From Deltaproteobacteria bacterium TMED58 (GTDB taxonomy: Bacteria; Desulfobacterota_D; UBA1144): a stretch of DNA of 64,000 nucleotides. The notes beneath the pieces are model-generated. The model was not told where the DNA came from. It was given only the letters and a program-made list of their open reading frames with translations, and made no database searches. Of the stretch, positions 1-7,762 are shown piece after piece. A program made the translations under genes and the position numbers. Location of the stretch: positions 136,114 to 200,113 of the forward strand of contig NHDL02000001.1 of the NCBI GenBank assembly GCA_002167555.2, read 5' to 3'. Numbering within the stretch: the first letter of the stretch is position 1; every line of letters begins with the position of its first letter.

Positions 1-215
1 ATGGGCAGGTAGTAATGTTAGGCGAGGTTGAGGTTGAGTCAACAATTAATGATAATTCTATAGAAAAATGGAAGAATATTATGTCCACAGGTATTAGCTT
101 AATAGTATTTGTCCCAAAAGAAAAATTAAAGTTAGCCAGAGATATGTGTTGGGAAAATAAATTGATAGAGAAAATTAAAGTATCCTCCTTTTCAGTCGAG
201 ATTCCTATTAAATAA
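1..215 (+). CDS. C-terminal fragment of an unrecognised protein (cut by left edge)
   Basis: The reading frame is open from the first complete codon of the window (base 3) to TAA at 213-215, so this is the tail of a gene that starts outside the window. An internal ATG at 15 is not needed as a start. The visible ~70 residues are mixed alpha/beta in character, with one hydrophobic strand (GISLIVFVP) and a Lys-rich helix, and no motif I can assign. Its 3' end overlaps the convergent fmt gene by 8 nt. Function unknown. Confidence 0.5.
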   Translation, partial: GQVVMLGEVEVESTINDNSIEKWKNIMSTGISLIVFVPKEKLKLARDMCWENKLIEKIKVSSFSVEIPIK

Positions 216-1134
216 ATTCTATATGAGATTTAAATGAAATCCCGTTAATGAAGTCTTTGCCTGAAATTTTTTTTTGCCCACTTTTTTGAATATGTAATAT
301 CTCGATATTTGTATCTTTACAGCCTACAATCATACAGCCATTAACTTTTTTAATAACTCCAGGGGGAATTTTCTCTGAATTATTCTGAGTAATTTGATAA
401 ATCTTTATCATAGATTTATCAAGTTTGGTGTATGCAACGGGCCAAGGATTACACCCACGGATTAAGTCATTAATCTCATTAAAACTCTTCTCCCAATCAA
501 TTAAACCATCCTCTTTTGTCATCTTTGGAGCAATTGTTGCCTTGCTATGATCCTGCTTCTTTGAATTAATAATTGGGTTAATATCAAGCTCTTTGATTAG
601 CTTAACTATTTGACTAGCACCTAGATTTGCTAATTTTTCTGTAAGAGATATCGTGGTGTCAGCACTTTGAATGCCGATTTTAGAGATGGATATTATATTT
701 CCTGAATCCATTCCCTCATCCATTTCCATTAACGTTATACCTGTTTCTTTATTACCATTTATAATGGCTCTATTTATAGGCGCCGCACCTCTAAGCTGTG
801 GAAGTAATGATGCATGAATATTTATACAGCCAATTTTTGGTATCGATAAGATTTCTTTAGAGAGAATTTTACCATAAGCCGCCACGACAATAATATCTGG
901 TTCAATATCATTAATTTGAGATAAAAAATCTTTATTGTCTTTAATTTTTTCTGGTTGCAAGAATTTAACATCTCTATTAATACAATAGGTTTTTACAGGA
1001 GAAAAAATTATTTCTTTTTTTCTTCCTGTTGGCTTGTCAGGTTGAGTAACAACAAGACTAACGTTGAAATGTTGATTGATGGACTCTAAGCTTTTTAATG
1101 CAAAATGTGGAGTTCCCATAAAAATTATTTTCAT
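208..1134 (-). CDS. fmt: Methionyl-tRNA formyltransferase
   Basis: Formylates the initiator Met-tRNA using 10-formyl-tetrahydrofolate in the cytoplasm. The N-terminus MKIIFMGTPHFA is the family opening. The formyl-transfer core shows NIHASLLPQLRGAAPINRAI followed by a glycine-rich MDEGMDSGNI segment carrying the catalytic Asp. The C-terminal part is the tRNA-binding OB-like domain. Length 308 aa is normal. I chose the ATG at 1134, one base after the stop of the upstream thiolase-like gene. A TTG at 1143 is in frame but would overlap that gene and add three residues before the family start. It is probably co-transcribed with the thiolase-like gene. Its 3' end overlaps the convergent partial gene. 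Confidence 0.96.
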   Translation of the reverse strand: MKIIFMGTPHFALKSLESINQHFNVSLVVTQPDKPTGRKKEIIFSPVKTYCINRDVKFLQPEKIKDNKDFLSQINDIEPDIIVVAAYGKILSKEILSIPKIGCINIHASLLPQLRGAAPINRAIINGNKETGITLMEMDEGMDSGNIISISKIGIQSADTTISLTEKLANLGASQIVKLIKELDINPIINSKKQDHSKATIAPKMTKEDGLIDWEKSFNEINDLIRGCNPWPVAYTKLDKSMIKIYQITQNNSEKIPPGVIKKVNGCMIVGCKDTNIEILHIQKSGQKKISGKDFINGISFKSHIEFI

Positions 1135-1135
1135 T

Positions 1136-2635
1136 TTATTCAAATAAGTCTAAGAGGCCTTTTATATTTCTTCTCACAAAGAATTTAATCTGATCAATAT
1201 AAGAAGTTTTTCTGAAATAAACCGTTTCATTCTCTTTAAAGACTGTTATGCTTCCCCCTATTTCAAATTCTCCTTCAAAGAGTGCTCTTGCAAAAATTCT
1301 TTTGTGTTTCAAAGTATCAATTATCCCCAGTGTTAGAGGTGAGTCAAATCCCTCCGGAGTAACGTAGAGAGTCGTATAGCTCGCAAGTTTTCCTTCTAAC
1401 TCCTCACCCTCATTTATAAGCTGAGCACTATCAGGTATTTTTTGAATAATTGCATGATCTATTTGATTGTAATTAGGAATAGTTGTATTTCTATATGCAA
1501 CTTTTTCTAGGATATTTACAAAAATATTGTTTCCCATTCCACCGATAGAGTGACAAAGGGCAATATTATTCTTTTCAACTTGTCTTGAATCAGATACTTT
1601 ATTTCGCATTTGCTTAACACAATCTACTATTTGGGCGAGACCCGTTGCACCTACAGGGTGCCCTCTAGATTTTAGGCCGCCAGATGGATTAATAGGAAGA
1701 TTACCTTTTAATTTTGTTTCATCATTAAGTATGTGGATATAAGATTTACCCTGATCAAAAAAACCTAAGTCCTCAGTATTTATGGCCTCGAAGCTAGTAA
1801 AGGCATCATGAACTTCAGCAAAATCAATATCTTTAGGTGAAAGCGATGAAGACTTATAGGCTTTTTTTGCCGCAAGTTTTGTTGCAGCAAAATGGCTTAA
1901 AGATACCCTATTTTTTAGGCTTACGGTATCAGTTGCATGCCCTAGACCACTAACCCTTATATCGGTCTTTTCACATGACAGCATCAAGCCAACTGCACCG
2001 TCCGAAATAGGTGAACAGTCATACATTTTTAAAGGATTAGATATGACTTTACTATTATTATAATCATCTTCAGATATTTCTTTTTGGAAATGCGCTAAGG
2101 GATTCATAGAGCCATTGTAGTGATTTTTTATCGCTATAGTTCTTAATAATTCATTTAATAATTCTTTATTCATTTTATATCTAAGTTTATATGCCATAGT
2201 TACCATAGCTGCGAGTGAAGGCATACTTGCTCCGGATTCTCTTTCATTTTCTTCAATGACTTTTGCTAGTATTTTAGTAACCTTTTGTGTCTCTAACCCT
2301 GACATTTTTTCCCCTGCGATCAGAAGTATATTTTTATAAATACCTGAAGCAATCAAATTACAACCTAAACTAAATATTGCCGCGCCTGAAGATGATGCTG
2401 TTTCTATTCTTAATGAGGGGATACCTTGAATGTCTAAGTAATCTGCCACTAATGAGGAAATATTGGAATTACTACTGAATTCTTCTGGATTCATTGATCC
2501 AATTAAAAGACAATCCGGTTTTCTTTTAGAGTCCGCTATACATTCCATACCCGCTTGTGTGGTCAGTTGCCTCAGACTTAAGTCAAAACGACCAAATTTT
2601 GTCATCGAAGTGTTCTCTACATAAACTTCACGCAT
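1136..2635 (-). CDS. Thiolase-like protein fused to a DUF35-type OB-fold domain
   Basis: Residues 1-~375 match the SCP-x/acetyl-CoA acetyltransferase-like thiolase fold. The VHDAFTSFE segment, the SRGHPVGATG loop with the catalytic His, and a C-terminal CHSIGGMG motif are all present. The nucleophile position normally reads Cys-x-Ser-Gly, but here it is Ser81-Ser-Ser-Gly, so the classic acyl-accepting Cys is replaced. Residues ~385-499 resemble the OB-fold half of DUF35 proteins (a Tyr-Thr strand followed by PEGFDSPLTLG), without a Cys zinc ribbon. Such OB proteins usually occur as a separate partner of thiolases. The protein may bind or condense CoA esters in an unusual way, or be a non-thiolytic homologue. 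Substrate unknown. Confidence 0.8.
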   Translation of the reverse strand: MREVYVENTSMTKFGRFDLSLRQLTTQAGMECIADSKRKPDCLLIGSMNPEEFSSNSNISSLVADYLDIQGIPSLRIETASSSGAAIFSLGCNLIASGIYKNILLIAGEKMSGLETQKVTKILAKVIEENERESGASMPSLAAMVTMAYKLRYKMNKELLNELLRTIAIKNHYNGSMNPLAHFQKEISEDDYNNSKVISNPLKMYDCSPISDGAVGLMLSCEKTDIRVSGLGHATDTVSLKNRVSLSHFAATKLAAKKAYKSSSLSPKDIDFAEVHDAFTSFEAINTEDLGFFDQGKSYIHILNDETKLKGNLPINPSGGLKSRGHPVGATGLAQIVDCVKQMRNKVSDSRQVEKNNIALCHSIGGMGNNIFVNILEKVAYRNTTIPNYNQIDHAIIQKIPDSAQLINEGEELEGKLASYTTLYVTPEGFDSPLTLGIIDTLKHKRIFARALFEGEFEIGGSITVFKENETVYFRKTSYIDQIKFFVRRNIKGLLDLFE

Positions 2636-2644
2636 TTCTTTTTA

Positions 2645-2653
2645 ATTTTAGCA
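2645..2653 (-). promoter_or_regulatory. Extended -10 element of the thiolase-like gene
   Basis: On the minus strand TGC is followed directly by TAAAAT, ending 9 nt before the ATG at 2635. There is no Shine-Dalgarno sequence between them, which fits a leaderless or near-leaderless transcript. No strong -35 is visible. Confidence 0.45.
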
Positions 2654-2673
2654 TATCAGAAATATTTAACTGG

Positions 2674-2694
2674 ATACAATTCTATGAATTGTAT
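2674..2694. promoter_or_regulatory. Perfect 9-bp inverted repeat in the divergent thiolase/degP promoter region
   Basis: ATACAATTC, TAT, GAATTGTAT form a perfect palindrome with a 3-nt centre. It lies in the 73-bp gap between two divergent genes and directly abuts the likely degP -10 (TATATT, 2694-2699, 9 nt before the degP ATG). The position suits a repressor or activator operator. It could also be transcribed as a hairpin if transcription starts further upstream. No regulator can be named. Confidence 0.45.
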
Positions 2695-2708
2695 ATATTT
2701 TATTAATA

Positions 2709-4073
2709 ATGATTAGAATTCCAAAGTTTTTCAATATCCTTTTATATCTATTCCTTTTTTTATTTTCATGGAATAGTCTAGTCAAAGCATCAAGCTTGCC
2801 TGATTTAGTGGAACAATTAACTAGTTCAGTAGTCAGAATAGAGACAACAAATATTAGTAAACAAAATCTAAGTATCACAGGAGACCCTTTTTTTGATGAG
2901 TTCTTCAGAAGACAGTTTGGTGATGATTCCCAACCTAGGACTTCCAAAGGCCTGGGCTCTGGCTTCATTTATTCCAAAAATGGGTATGTTGTTACAAATT
3001 TTCATGTTATTGAAAAAGCAAATGATATTTCAGTAGTACTAAATAATGGAAATCGATATGATGCTAATGTTGTTGGAACAGATTCGAGAACCGACTTAGC
3101 CTTATTGAAAATCTCTACAAATGAATCTTTAAATGTAGTTAAAGTTGGTAATTCAAACAAGTTGAGAATTGGTGAAGACGTTATTGCAATTGGAAATCCA
3201 TTAGGGTTTGGAGCAACAGTCACAACTGGAATAATAAGTGCTAAAGGTAGGTATATTGATGGACTAGGAACTTATGTTGATTTCTTACAAACAGATGCAG
3301 CATTAAATAGGGGGAATAGTGGGGGACCCCTCTTTAATTTTAAAGGAGAAGTCGTAGGTGTTAACACTGCAATAGCAGCAAATGGGCAAGGAATTGGATT
3401 TGCAATACCTATTTCAATGGCAATCGATGTTATTAAGGATTTGCAGGAGAATGGAAAGGTTCGAAGGGGTTGGATGGGTGTAGTTGTACAAAAAATAACT
3501 CCGGAAATTTCAGATTCCTTAAATCTTAGTTCAACTAATGGTGCCTTGGTAAGCAAGGTTTTAAATGACGGTCCTGCATTTAAGTCAGATTTGAGAAGGG
3601 GAGATATAATAAAATTTATTAATGGGATTAAGATTATTACATATGAAGATTTGCCTAAGGAGGTAAGTAAACTTAAGCCTGGAACAGAAATTAGTTTAGT
3701 TATTTTGCGTGAATCAAAGGAAATAAATATTCAAATTATCTTAGGTGATATCCCCGAGCCAAAAGGTACTCAATCTTTAAATTCTAACAAGGGAGCTAAA
3801 AAATTCGGCATCATAGTTACTCAAATTCCCGATTCACAAGATAAAGAAAAGACCAAGATAATAGTCTCTAATGTGGCTAGGTCATCTGATAATACAAAGT
3901 TTTTTCTTAAAGGGGATATTATTTTAGAAATTAATAGGCAGCTCGTAACTGATATTGATTCTTTTAATTCAGCAATGAAGAATATTAAATCAGGTCAGAA
4001 TTCTCTTTTTCTAATACAAAGACAAAATAGAGATTCTGAAGTTACCTTATATAAATCAATTAAATCTAATTAG
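2709..4073 (+). CDS. degP: Periplasmic DegP/HtrA-type serine protease (Do family)
   Basis: Degrades or refolds misfolded envelope proteins. A signal peptide with a long hydrophobic core ends near residue 27. The trypsin-like domain carries the full triad: His99 (TNFHVIE), Asp129 (SRTDLALLK) and Ser204 (RGNSGGPLFN). Two PDZ domains follow (about 240-340 and 360-450), the first with the RRGWMGVVVQ start and a GDIIKFING carboxylate-binding segment. Length 454 aa is standard for DegP/DegQ/MucD. The ATG follows a TATATT -10 by 9 nt with no ribosome-binding site, so the message may be leaderless. It converges on thiG with 2 nt between stops. Confidence 0.95.
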   Translation: MIRIPKFFNILLYLFLFLFSWNSLVKASSLPDLVEQLTSSVVRIETTNISKQNLSITGDPFFDEFFRRQFGDDSQPRTSKGLGSGFIYSKNGYVVTNFHVIEKANDISVVLNNGNRYDANVVGTDSRTDLALLKISTNESLNVVKVGNSNKLRIGEDVIAIGNPLGFGATVTTGIISAKGRYIDGLGTYVDFLQTDAALNRGNSGGPLFNFKGEVVGVNTAIAANGQGIGFAIPISMAIDVIKDLQENGKVRRGWMGVVVQKITPEISDSLNLSSTNGALVSKVLNDGPAFKSDLRRGDIIKFINGIKIITYEDLPKEVSKLKPGTEISLVILRESKEINIQIILGDIPEPKGTQSLNSNKGAKKFGIIVTQIPDSQDKEKTKIIVSNVARSSDNTKFFLKGDIILEINRQLVTDIDSFNSAMKNIKSGQNSLFLIQRQNRDSEVTLYKSIKSN

Positions 4074-4075
4074 AT

Positions 4076-4840
4076 TTATCTTTTAAACGGAATACCAATC
4101 ATTGTAGTAGAAGGGGTTGCAAAATTTCTTTTAGGAATTAGACCCGAACTTATCGATTTCGTTACAGCTTCTAATGAAAGTTTCAGAGCGTGAGCAAATT
4201 CTTCCGGGTAATTTGCTTTTGAGATAGCTGTATTAAGTAGTATTCCATCATAACCCATTTCAAATGCCTGACAAACGTGAGATATCCTTCCAATTCCTGC
4301 ATCAATTATTAATGTCAGATTAGGCATTTCTTCCCTAATTTTCATAAGTTTTTCAGGGTTTTCTAGTCCTCTACCAGAACCAATTTGAGAACCCCAAGGC
4401 ATAATTACTTCACAACCCAAGGATTCAAGAGTTTTAGTAAATTTGAAGTCATCTGTAGTATACGGAAGAACTTTAAATCCCTTTTTAATTAGTGATTCTG
4501 TTGCTTTGATTGTATTTTTTATCGAAGGTTTTAATGTAAGATCATCTTCAATAACCTCAAGCTTAATTAAATCTGTTTCAAAAAGTTCTCTTGCCATTTC
4601 TGCTGTAACAATTGCCTCTTGGGCAGAGAGACACCCAGCTGTATTTGGAAGTATAGTGCATTTTGATTTTTTAATTAATTTAAAAAAGGAATTATCATCA
4701 GCGTCATTTAGCCTACGAACTGATACTGTAACCATCTCAGTTTTTAATATTTTTATACAGTTAAGTAAAACCTTAGGCGAAGGATAACCTGAGGTACCTA
4801 GTATAATGTTTGTTTTAAAATTTTGCCCATATATTTGCAT
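4076..4840 (-). CDS. thiG: Thiazole synthase ThiG
   Basis: Makes the thiazole phosphate of thiamine from deoxyxylulose 5-phosphate, dehydroglycine and ThiS-thiocarboxylate. It is a 254-aa TIM barrel of normal length. The TVSVRRLN strand, LPNTAGCLSAQEA segment, VLPYTTDDFKF strand, and the phosphate-binding MPWGSQIGSGRG and IDAGIGRISH loops are all recognisable. It is the last gene of thiO-thiS-thiG; the ATG is immediately next to the thiS stop, so translation is coupled. The dehydroglycine donor is presumably made by the ThiO encoded upstream, an aerobic arrangement. Confidence 0.96.
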   Translation of the reverse strand: MQIYGQNFKTNIILGTSGYPSPKVLLNCIKILKTEMVTVSVRRLNDADDNSFFKLIKKSKCTILPNTAGCLSAQEAIVTAEMARELFETDLIKLEVIEDDLTLKPSIKNTIKATESLIKKGFKVLPYTTDDFKFTKTLESLGCEVIMPWGSQIGSGRGLENPEKLMKIREEMPNLTLIIDAGIGRISHVCQAFEMGYDGILLNTAISKANYPEEFAHALKLSLEAVTKSISSGLIPKRNFATPSTTMIGIPFKR

Positions 4841-5041
4841 TTATCCACCTGGGTGAGCTGAAACAACTTCAATTATATCGCCTTTAACGATAATTGTATT
4901 TTTATACTTTGATTTTGGTACAAATTCATTATTGACCGCCACTGCATATGAATATGAATCTGAAAAATTAGTCTTTAAGATTTTTTCCAAATTAATATCA
5001 TTCTTTATCTGAGTTTTAACACCATTAATAAAAATCATCAT
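4841..5041 (-). CDS. thiS: Sulfur-carrier protein ThiS
   Basis: A ubiquitin-like sulfur carrier of about 66 aa whose C-terminal Gly-Gly is thiocarboxylated and donates sulfur to ThiG. The sequence ends SAHPGG, with the required diglycine exactly at the terminus. ATGs at 5041 and 5038 and a TTG at 5044 are consecutive in frame; I chose the ATG at 5041. It lies between thiO and thiG with almost no spacing. Confidence 0.93.
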   Translation of the reverse strand: MMIFINGVKTQIKNDINLEKILKTNFSDSYSYAVAVNNEFVPKSKYKNTIIVKGDIIEVVSAHPGG

Positions 5042-5046
5042 CAATC

Positions 5047-6111
5047 TTAATTATAAATGTAACTTAGGTTTTTGTCTTTTTTATCTTTTAAACATAAATC
5101 AATTACAAGGTCAGCGATTAGTGGAGATAAAAGGTAGCCGTGCCTAAATAATCCATTAACAGAAATATGTCCATCTTTTCCTTTTAAATGAGGAAGATTA
5201 TCGCTGTATGCCGGTCGACAATTTGAAGATAATGATATAATTCTAGCTTCAGAAAATCTTTTGCAAATAAATATCGATGAATTTAGGAGTTCAATTGCGG
5301 AACGTACGGATACTGGGGAAAAGTCCTCACTTTCTATTTCAGTCGCACCTATTAAATATGTGTCTTTTTCTCTTGGTGCAATATATATAGGATATCTAAA
5401 ATGATTAAGTCTGATAGGCCTAGATATTTTTACTCCTGGTGCAAAGACCTTTATTATTTCACCCCTTACGCCTCTTATATCACTTTTACTCCTTTGTGAG
5501 CCTAATCCTGTACATTCTATAATATGATCGAAAGATTTTTTCTCATTATCTTTTAATGTAAGGGTGTTATTTTTAATTTGTTTAACTTCACAGCCATAAT
5601 TAATTATCGAATTATTTTCAGTTAAATATCTTGATAGGGAATCGATAATTTGCTCCGAATCAATTTGTCCTTCCTCTTTGAAAAACACTCCATTTAAGTC
5701 AGTCGAATCGATTGCAGGTTCAAGTTTTCTAAGTTTAGAATTTGAAATTAAAGAGAAATTAGATCTTGAATAGCTATTGATCCTTGAACAAATCGATTCC
5801 AAATCAGCCACTTCTTCTTTGTGTGAGATAATTAGGCTCCCTTTTGTTTTAAAGAAAATCTTTTTATTTAAATCTTTAATTATTTCTTTCCATCTTAAAA
5901 TTGAATCAAAACCCAGGTCAAATATCTTTTTGTCACTATGAATAAGTTCACAGAATGGTGACAACATACCAGCTCCGGTGATACTACAATTTGTAAGATT
6001 AAGTTTTTTATCTTTTTCGTAGATTGTTACTCTGTGCCCTTTTTTTTGGAATTTATATCCAACCAGCAGTCCTACAATACCACTTCCAACTATACCAATA
6101 TTTTTTTTCAC
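5047..6111 (-). CDS. thiO: FAD-dependent glycine oxidase ThiO
   Basis: A DAO-family flavoenzyme of 354 aa. An N-terminal dinucleotide-binding motif (IGIVGSGIVGLLVGY) is followed by an acidic residue after the second strand (TIYEKD). Conserved DAO features follow: GALMSP-like TGAGMLSPF, RGVRGEIIKV, and near the C-terminus NGLFRHGYLLSP, which contacts the flavin. It oxidises glycine to iminoacetate for ThiG using oxygen. The start codon is GTG at 6111; a TAAAAT -10-like element lies 6 nt upstream and no ribosome-binding site is seen. First gene of the thiO-thiS-thiG operon. Confidence 0.92.
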   Translation of the reverse strand: MKKNIGIVGSGIVGLLVGYKFQKKGHRVTIYEKDKKLNLTNCSITGAGMLSPFCELIHSDKKIFDLGFDSILRWKEIIKDLNKKIFFKTKGSLIISHKEEVADLESICSRINSYSRSNFSLISNSKLRKLEPAIDSTDLNGVFFKEEGQIDSEQIIDSLSRYLTENNSIINYGCEVKQIKNNTLTLKDNEKKSFDHIIECTGLGSQRSKSDIRGVRGEIIKVFAPGVKISRPIRLNHFRYPIYIAPREKDTYLIGATEIESEDFSPVSVRSAIELLNSSIFICKRFSEARIISLSSNCRPAYSDNLPHLKGKDGHISVNGLFRHGYLLSPLIADLVIDLCLKDKKDKNLSYIYN

Positions 6112-6163
6112 TATATTATTTTACACAATGTAACTTGATGATGTAATATTTATCCCACTTATA

Positions 6164-6172
6164 TGCTATATT
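6164..6172 (+). promoter_or_regulatory. Extended -10 promoter of the PpiD-like gene
   Basis: TG, one base, then TATATT is a textbook extended -10. It ends 7 nt before the ATG at 6180 with no Shine-Dalgarno site, which predicts a leaderless message. Confidence 0.5.
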
Positions 6173-6179
6173 CATTCTT

Positions 6180-7691
6180 ATGTTTTTTTCAAAAATTAAA
6201 AGCTTTGTCAGCATATTTATCATAGCCCTTTTAGTTTTAGGGCTTGTTTTAAGTCTGAGTGTGGGAACTGATATAGTTTCCTTCGGAATGTCTGATAAAA
6301 TAATCGCAAAAGTTAATAAAGAAGAGATTACTTTGGAGGAATTTAATTATTTTAGGGGACTTAGATTCTCTGAATTACCCAAAGAAGTTTTATCAGATAA
6401 AGATTCTATAAGAATAATTGATAGAGAGATTGTTAATACAATAGCAAGAAGAAAAGTTTCAGCATTTGAGGCTGAAAAGCTAGGTTTGTTTGTGTCAGAT
6501 ATTGAAATTAAAAATAAAATAAAAAATACAAATTTATTTAATAGAAATGGTCAATTTATTGGGTTTGAGGAATATCAACTAAGAGTGAAGGATATTTTTG
6601 GATTAGGTACGGATATATTTGAACAAATTCTTAGAGAGGAAGCTTTAGCAGAAAAACTTGAATTTTTCTTCTCTTCTTTTATTTCCGTATCTGATAATGA
6701 AATAAAGAGTAAGTATATCAATGATTCTACTAAGTTAAATTTTTATATCATAAGACCAAAGAGCACAAATTATAAATTACCAACTTTTTCTAATGAGGAA
6801 GTTGATAATTATATTCAAGAAGAAGTCACAAAATTTTCAGGTGAACCTGTCTCTTTCAGAACAGCTATTCTTGATTACAACGATATAACTGTTGATATAG
6901 ATATTACTAAGAAGGATATTGATACATTTATTTTAAATTATTCTTCTGATCAAGAGAATCTTACTGATGAAAAAGCACGGGTTCTGATTCGTAAAAGAAT
7001 AGCTTTAAATATTTTCCCTGAAAAGTTTGAATACCTTACTAAATTATCTCAAAACAAAAATTTTGAAGATATTATTAATCAGTTAGGAATTTCCGAAGAG
7101 GCAAATAATATTAATATCCAATCATCTGAAATTTTGCTTCCACAAGATTTAATTAATCAAATCCAAGCTGCTAAGTTCGAAAATAAAAAACCTAAGGTAT
7201 TTTATGCGGGTGATGCAATATGGATAATATCAAGAACAAGTAAAAATATATATTCAAAAGAGGAAGCATTAGAAAGTTTGAAGTCCCAACATCTTACAGG
7301 GTATAAAATTCAACTACTTGAAAAATTATTATCTGAAAGTCAACAGAATCATAAGTTAATATTTGAATCTATAAAAGCAAGTAGTGATTTTAGCTATGAA
7401 TTTAATTATGATATAAACTTTGCTGATTTTAGTGCTGTTACCAATGATAAAGTAGGATATAAGTCTCTGAAAGAAGAAGAATTTATACCTTTTATTATAA
7501 ATATCGAATCCGAGAATTTTATAATATTTATTGAGAAAATAAGAAAAGCTAATTCAGATTTTTTATTATTGGACAAAGATAAGATTAAGAAAGACTTATC
7601 AATCCCAAGAAAGAAAAAGATTTACAGTGTTTTCCTGTCCGAAATTTATAATTCATCAACCATTGAATATAATACAAAATATATAAATTAA
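6180..7691 (+). CDS. PpiD/SurA-like membrane-anchored periplasmic folding factor
   Basis: 503 aa. One N-terminal transmembrane segment (residues ~8-32) is followed by a SurA-N/PpiD-type chaperone domain that opens ...IIAKVNKEEITLEEFNYF and contains the helix-rich segment IVNTIARRKVSAFEAEKLGL. The middle part (~220-400) holds at most a degenerate parvulin-like isomerase region; I see no clear HxxP-type active-site motifs. The C-terminal part is alpha/beta and unassigned. It probably chaperones newly exported proteins at the periplasmic face of the inner membrane. The overall layout matches PpiD, but isomerase activity is doubtful. Confidence 0.75.
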   Translation: MFFSKIKSFVSIFIIALLVLGLVLSLSVGTDIVSFGMSDKIIAKVNKEEITLEEFNYFRGLRFSELPKEVLSDKDSIRIIDREIVNTIARRKVSAFEAEKLGLFVSDIEIKNKIKNTNLFNRNGQFIGFEEYQLRVKDIFGLGTDIFEQILREEALAEKLEFFFSSFISVSDNEIKSKYINDSTKLNFYIIRPKSTNYKLPTFSNEEVDNYIQEEVTKFSGEPVSFRTAILDYNDITVDIDITKKDIDTFILNYSSDQENLTDEKARVLIRKRIALNIFPEKFEYLTKLSQNKNFEDIINQLGISEEANNINIQSSEILLPQDLINQIQAAKFENKKPKVFYAGDAIWIISRTSKNIYSKEEALESLKSQHLTGYKIQLLEKLLSESQQNHKLIFESIKASSDFSYEFNYDINFADFSAVTNDKVGYKSLKEEEFIPFIINIESENFIIFIEKIRKANSDFLLLDKDKIKKDLSIPRKKKIYSVFLSEIYNSSTIEYNTKYIN

Positions 7692-7725
7692 TGTAATTTA
7701 TATTCAAATTTATTAATATTAACTA

Positions 7726-7754
7726 TTGCCTTTATATCTAATGTATTTTATTAT
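7726..7754 (+). promoter_or_regulatory. smc promoter (TTGCCT-17-TATTAT)
   Basis: -35 TTGCCT (7726-7731), 17-nt spacer, -10 TATTAT (7749-7754). The -10 ends 8 nt before the smc ATG, so transcription should start at or next to the start codon. Confidence 0.55.
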
Positions 7755-7762
7755 TTGCAAAA

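Noticed and set aside
1136-2635. Pseudogene because the thiolase Cys is missing
   Set aside because: The frame is intact over 499 codons and the other catalytic loops are conserved, so a changed function is more likely than decay.
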